Shown here one piece after another: positions 7,529-10,476 of a stretch of 10,476 nt of DNA. The notes under the pieces are model-generated. The model ran no database searches and was not told the DNA's origin. It saw only the letters and a program-made list of their open reading frames with translations. Origin of the DNA: Schlegelella_A sp038258415 (GTDB lineage: Bacteria; Pseudomonadota; Gammaproteobacteria; Burkholderiales; Burkholderiaceae_C); the NCBI GenBank assembly GCA_038258415.1, contig JBBSPY010000106.1, forward strand, positions 1-10,476, given 5' to 3'. How positions within the stretch are numbered: the stretch's first letter is position 1; the number at the start of each line of letters is the position of its first letter. Position numbers and translations under genes: made by a program.

Positions 7529-7836
7529 CGCCGATCACGTTGGGCCACTACCTGACGGTCGGCGCGATCCTGTTCGCCCTGTCGGTGATCGGCATCTTCC
7601 TCAATCGCAAGAACCTCATCGTGCTGCTGATGGCGATCGAGCTGATGCTGCTCGCCGTCAACCTCAATTTCGTCGCCTTCTCCTACTACCTCGGCGACAT
7701 GGCGGGTCAGGTGTTCGTGTTCTTCATCCTTACCGTGGCCGCCGCCGAGTCGGCGATCGGTCTGGCCATCCTGGTGGTGCTGTTCCGCACCCGCTCGACG
7801 ATCTCCGTCGAAGAGCTCGACAGCTTGAAGGGCTGA
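7525..7836 (+). CDS. nuoK: NADH-quinone oxidoreductase subunit K (ND4L homologue)
   Basis: A small membrane subunit with three helices next to NuoJ and NuoN that forms part of the central proton path. The 103 residues are close to the usual 100-102. The two buried glutamates needed for coupling in the family are present: Glu39 (LLMAIELMLLAVNLNF) in helix 2 and Glu75 (VAAAESAIGLAI) in helix 3. The N-terminus MTPITLGHYLTVGAILF and the C-terminus ending VEELDSLKG are typical. The ATG at 7525 overlaps the nuoJ stop (ATGA) and has a G-rich Shine-Dalgarno-like stretch at 7513-7518, six bases upstream. A much longer upstream extension of this frame through nuoI and nuoJ is shadow sequence. Confidence 0.98.
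   Translation: MTPITLGHYLTVGAILFALSVIGIFLNRKNLIVLLMAIELMLLAVNLNFVAFSYYLGDMAGQVFVFFILTVAAAESAIGLAILVVLFRTRSTISVEELDSLKG
7827..7832 (+). promoter_or_regulatory. Shine-Dalgarno of nuoL, inside nuoK
   Basis: GAAGGG in the last codons of nuoK lies five bases before the GTG at 7838. It supports this GTG start one base after the nuoK stop; the next in-frame ATG would remove 14 residues. Confidence 0.6.
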
Positions 7837-7837
7837 C

Positions 7838-9859
7838 GTGGCCTCGACCCTGTCCCCCGCGCTCCTCGTCGCCGTGCCGATGGCGCCACTGATCGGCGCG
7901 GTCGTCGCCGGGCTGTTCGGGAAGACCGTCGGTCGCCGTGGCGCGCACTCGGTGACCATCCTCGGCGTCGCGGTCGCCTTCGCGCTTTCGACCTACGTGC
8001 TCTACGAGGTCGTTGCCGGCGGCGCGCGGTTCAACGCCACGCTCTACGAGTGGATGCAGGTCGGCAGCCTGAAGATGGCGATCGGCTTCCTCGTCGACGG
8101 GCTCACGGCCATGATGATGGTCGTCGTGACCTTCGTGTCGCTGATGGTTCACATCTACACCATCGGCTACATGGCCGACGACCCGGGCTACCAGCGCTTC
8201 TTCAGCTACATCTCGCTGTTCACGTTCTCGATGCTCATGCTCGTCATGAGCAACAACTTCCTGCAGCTGTTCTTCGGCTGGGAGGCCGTCGGGCTGGTGT
8301 CGTACCTGCTGATCGGGTTCTGGTACACCAAGCCGACGGCGATCTTCGCCAACCTGAAGGCCTTCCTCGTCAACCGCGTCGGCGACTTCGGCTTCATCCT
8401 CGGCATCGGCCTGGTCGTCGCCTTCGCCGGCACCCTCGACTACGCCGAGACCTTCGCCCGCGGCGACGCCATGGCGCGCCTCGCCTTCCCGGGGACGGAC
8501 TGGGGCCTCGTCACGGTCATCTGCATCTGCCTCTTCATCGGCGCGATGGGCAAGAGCGCGCAGTTCCCGCTGCACGTGTGGCTGCCCGACTCGATGGAAG
8601 GCCCGACGCCGATCTCCGCTCTGATCCACGCCGCGACGATGGTCACTGCAGGCATCTTCATGGTCGCGCGGATGTCGCCGCTGTTCGAGCTGTCGGACGC
8701 GGCGCTGTCGTTCGTGATGGTCATTGGCGCCATCACGGCGTTCTTCATGGGCCTGCTCGGCATCATCCAGAACGACATCAAGCGCGTCGTCGCCTACTCG
8801 ACGCTGTCGCAGCTCGGCTACATGACGGTCGCGCTCGGCGCGTCGGCGTACTCGGTGGCCGTGTTCCACCTGATGACGCATGCCTTCTTCAAGGCGTTGC
8901 TCTTCCTCGCCGCTGGCTCCGTGATCATCGGCATGCACCACGACCAGGACATCCGCAACATGGGCGGCCTGCGCAGGTACATGCCGATCACGTGGATCAC
9001 GTCGCTGGTGGGATCGCTGGCCCTGATCGGCACGCCGCTCTTTTCGGGCTTCTACTCGAAGGACTCGATCATCGAGGCGGTACACGCGAGCCACCTCCCG
9101 GGCGCCGGGATCGCGTATGTCGCGGTCGCCGCCGGCGTCTTCATCACGGCGTTCTACACGTTCCGGATGTACTTCCTCGTCTTTCACGGTGCGGAGCGTT
9201 TTCGCGACAAGCCGGTCCCTCCGGAAGGCCACGACGACCATGACGCGCACCACGATGCCGAGCCGCACGAATCGCCCTGGGTCGTCACCTTGCCGCTTGT
9301 GCTGCTCGCGATCCCCTCGCTGGTGATCGGCTTTTTCACCATCGGGCCGATGCTGTTCGGCGACTTCTTCGCCGATTCGATCCGCGTCCGCACTGCGGCC
9401 CATCCTGCGATGGAGGAGCTGGCTTCGGAGTGGCATGGACCGCTCGCGATGGCCGCACACGCACTCACCGGGCCGATCTTCTGGCTCGCGCTGGCCGGTG
9501 TCGCGGTCGCGTGGTTCTTCTACCTGCGCCGGCCCGACATTCCCGCTGCCATCGCCAGTCGCCTGTCCGGCGTCAACCGCGTGCTCGAGAACAAGTACTA
9601 CCTCGACTGGTTCAACGAGCATGTGCTCGCGAAGGGCGCGCTCGTCCTCGGCCAGGCGTTCTGGCAGAAGGGCGACGTCGGCGTGATCGACGGCGTCGTC
9701 ATCGACGGTTCCGCCGGCGCCATCGGCAGCGCGGCCCGGCAGGCCAGGCGCCTTCAGAGCGGCTACCTCTACTGGTACGCGCTGGTCATGATCGTCGGCG
9801 TCATCGCGCTGATGACGTGGCAGCTGTGGCCCTACATCGGCGGCTTCGTGGCGCGCTGA
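7838..9859 (+). CDS. nuoL: NADH-quinone oxidoreductase subunit L (ND5 homologue, antiporter-like)
   Basis: The most distal proton-pumping subunit of the membrane arm, related to Mrp antiporter subunits. The 673-residue length is typical. Channel residues are visible in context: Glu149 (FFGWEAVGLVSYLLIGF), Asp183 (NRVGDFG), Lys239 (GAMGKSAQFPLHVWLPD), His265 in SALIHAATMVTAG, Lys352 (HAFFKALLFLAAGS) and Lys408 (GFYSKDSI). The C-terminal region from about residue 580 (RVLENKYYLDWFNEHVL) corresponds to the part with the long amphipathic lateral helix and final transmembrane anchor (WYALVMIVGVIALMTWQLWP). A loop at 464-478 is rich in His and Asp. The start is GTG, giving MASTLSPALLVAVPMAPLIG; it follows the nuoK stop by one base, with GAAGGG just upstream. 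Confidence 0.97.
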   Translation: MASTLSPALLVAVPMAPLIGAVVAGLFGKTVGRRGAHSVTILGVAVAFALSTYVLYEVVAGGARFNATLYEWMQVGSLKMAIGFLVDGLTAMMMVVVTFVSLMVHIYTIGYMADDPGYQRFFSYISLFTFSMLMLVMSNNFLQLFFGWEAVGLVSYLLIGFWYTKPTAIFANLKAFLVNRVGDFGFILGIGLVVAFAGTLDYAETFARGDAMARLAFPGTDWGLVTVICICLFIGAMGKSAQFPLHVWLPDSMEGPTPISALIHAATMVTAGIFMVARMSPLFELSDAALSFVMVIGAITAFFMGLLGIIQNDIKRVVAYSTLSQLGYMTVALGASAYSVAVFHLMTHAFFKALLFLAAGSVIIGMHHDQDIRNMGGLRRYMPITWITSLVGSLALIGTPLFSGFYSKDSIIEAVHASHLPGAGIAYVAVAAGVFITAFYTFRMYFLVFHGAERFRDKPVPPEGHDDHDAHHDAEPHESPWVVTLPLVLLAIPSLVIGFFTIGPMLFGDFFADSIRVRTAAHPAMEELASEWHGPLAMAAHALTGPIFWLALAGVAVAWFFYLRRPDIPAAIASRLSGVNRVLENKYYLDWFNEHVLAKGALVLGQAFWQKGDVGVIDGVVIDGSAGAIGSAARQARRLQSGYLYWYALVMIVGVIALMTWQLWPYIGGFVAR

Positions 9860-9898
9860 CGGCTCGAAACCACAACAACAAGTGTCGCCGCAGCGCCC
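9860..9898 (+). other. nuoL-nuoM intergenic leader
   Basis: The longest non-coding gap in the window, 39 bases. It has no clear Shine-Dalgarno before the nuoM ATG and no hairpin plus T-run that would suggest a terminator. It contains an A-rich CAACAACAA at 9873-9881, which stands out from the GC-rich surroundings. Such unstructured A/C-rich leaders can help ribosome loading, but this role is inferred. Confidence 0.5.
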
Positions 9899-10476
9899 AT
9901 GCCTTTCCTGAGTCTCGCGATCTGGCTGCCCATCGTCAGCGGCGCGGCGATCCTCGCTCTCGGCCGCGACACCGCCGCCGAGCGGGTGCGCTGGATCGCG
10001 CTTGTCGCGTCGATCGCGAGCTTCGTCGTCACGATCCCGCTCGTCACCACCTTCGACACGGCGCTGGCCACGATGCAGTTCGTCGAGCGGCACGCCTGGA
10101 TCGGCCGCTTTAACGTCTGGTACCTGCTCGGCGTCGACGGCATCTCGGTCTGGTTCGTCGTGCTCACGGCATTCATCACCGTGATCGTGGTCGTCTCGGC
10201 CTGGAAGGTGATCACCGAGCGCGTCAACCAGTACATGGGCGCGTTCCTGATCCTCTCGGGCCTGATGATCGGCGTTTTCTGCGCGCTCGACGGGCTGCTC
10301 TTCTACGTCTTCTTCGAGGCGACCCTCATTCCGATGTATCTCATCATCGGCATTTGGGGGGGGCCACGCCGCGTCTACGCCGCGTTCAAGTTCTTCCTCT
10401 ACACGTTCGCCGGATCGCTGCTGATGCTGATCGCGCTGATCTACCTGTACTACAAGTCCGGTGGCAGCTTCGACAT
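9899..10476 (+). CDS. nuoM: NADH-quinone oxidoreductase subunit M (ND4 homologue, 3' truncated)
   Basis: An antiporter-like proton-pumping subunit of the membrane arm. The frame from ATG at 9899 runs off the window end, giving 192 complete codons of an expected roughly 490-500. The N-terminus MPFLSLAIWLPIVSGAAIL is of the family type. Other signatures are HAWIGRFNVWYLLGVDGISV (65-84), QYMGAFLILSGLMIGVFCAL (111-130) and LLFYVFFEATLIPMYLIIGI (133-152), in which Glu140 is the conserved channel glutamate. WGGPRRVYAAFKFFLYTF follows at 153-170. A run of eight G (10356-10363) encodes the conserved Trp-Gly-Gly and is in frame. Spacing to nuoL is 39 bases with no obvious Shine-Dalgarno. nuoN is expected downstream (inference). 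Confidence 0.97.
   Translation, partial: MPFLSLAIWLPIVSGAAILALGRDTAAERVRWIALVASIASFVVTIPLVTTFDTALATMQFVERHAWIGRFNVWYLLGVDGISVWFVVLTAFITVIVVVSAWKVITERVNQYMGAFLILSGLMIGVFCALDGLLFYVFFEATLIPMYLIIGIWGGPRRVYAAFKFFLYTFAGSLLMLIALIYLYYKSGGSFD

Noticed and set aside
7730..10093. A 787-codon open frame on the minus strand opposite nuoL
   Set aside because: Same cause: it is codon-aligned with nuoL and open only because TTA, CTA and TCA codons are missing. The translation is charged, repetitive and unlike any protein I know.

Overview
The window is one uninterrupted stretch of a bacterial respiratory complex I operon, all on the + strand, in the order nuoD (5' truncated), nuoE, nuoF, nuoG, nuoH, nuoI, nuoJ, nuoK, nuoL, nuoM (3' truncated). 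These genes encode subunits of the proton-pumping NADH:quinone oxidoreductase. The sequence is GC-rich, about two thirds by eye, with strong G/C bias at third codon positions. Separate rather than fused nuoD, the exact nuo order, a NuoG lacking the ligands of the extra cluster N7, and subunit wording such as GHMVEYSGM in NuoH and the NuoM start MPFLSLAIWLP point to a betaproteobacterium, probably Burkholderiales or a close relative. That placement comes from remembered family sequences, not from a search.

Layout: 1-1011 is the C-terminal four fifths of NuoD (Q module). 1008-5270 holds the electron-input N module: NuoE, NuoF and NuoG, carrying FMN and most of the Fe-S clusters. 5283-6380 is NuoH, the membrane subunit at the quinone site, and 6386-6883 is NuoI, which carries the last two 4Fe-4S clusters before quinone. 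6884-9859 and 9899-10476 are the membrane-arm subunits NuoJ, NuoK, NuoL and the start of NuoM, which form the proton channels. Electrons pass from NADH to FMN (NuoF), through Fe-S clusters in NuoF, NuoG and NuoI, to quinone at the NuoD/NuoH interface. The energy is relayed through NuoH, J, K, M and L to pump protons.

The genes are very tightly packed. There are ATGA stop/start overlaps at nuoD/nuoE, nuoE/nuoF and nuoJ/nuoK, zero spacing at nuoI/nuoJ, 1 base at nuoK/nuoL, and gaps of only 5-39 bases elsewhere. This indicates one polycistronic transcript with much translational coupling. I see no promoter, terminator, RNA gene, mobile element, repeat array or foreign cargo. No gap exceeds 39 bases.

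I looked for a novel system and did not find one; this is a housekeeping region. The small points worth a second look are an 8-codon reading frame that links nuoF to nuoG by stop/start overlaps at both ends, the lost N7 cluster site in NuoG, a run of eight G in nuoM, the leader of nuoM without a visible Shine-Dalgarno, a His/Asp-rich loop in NuoL, and a variant loop in NuoH.
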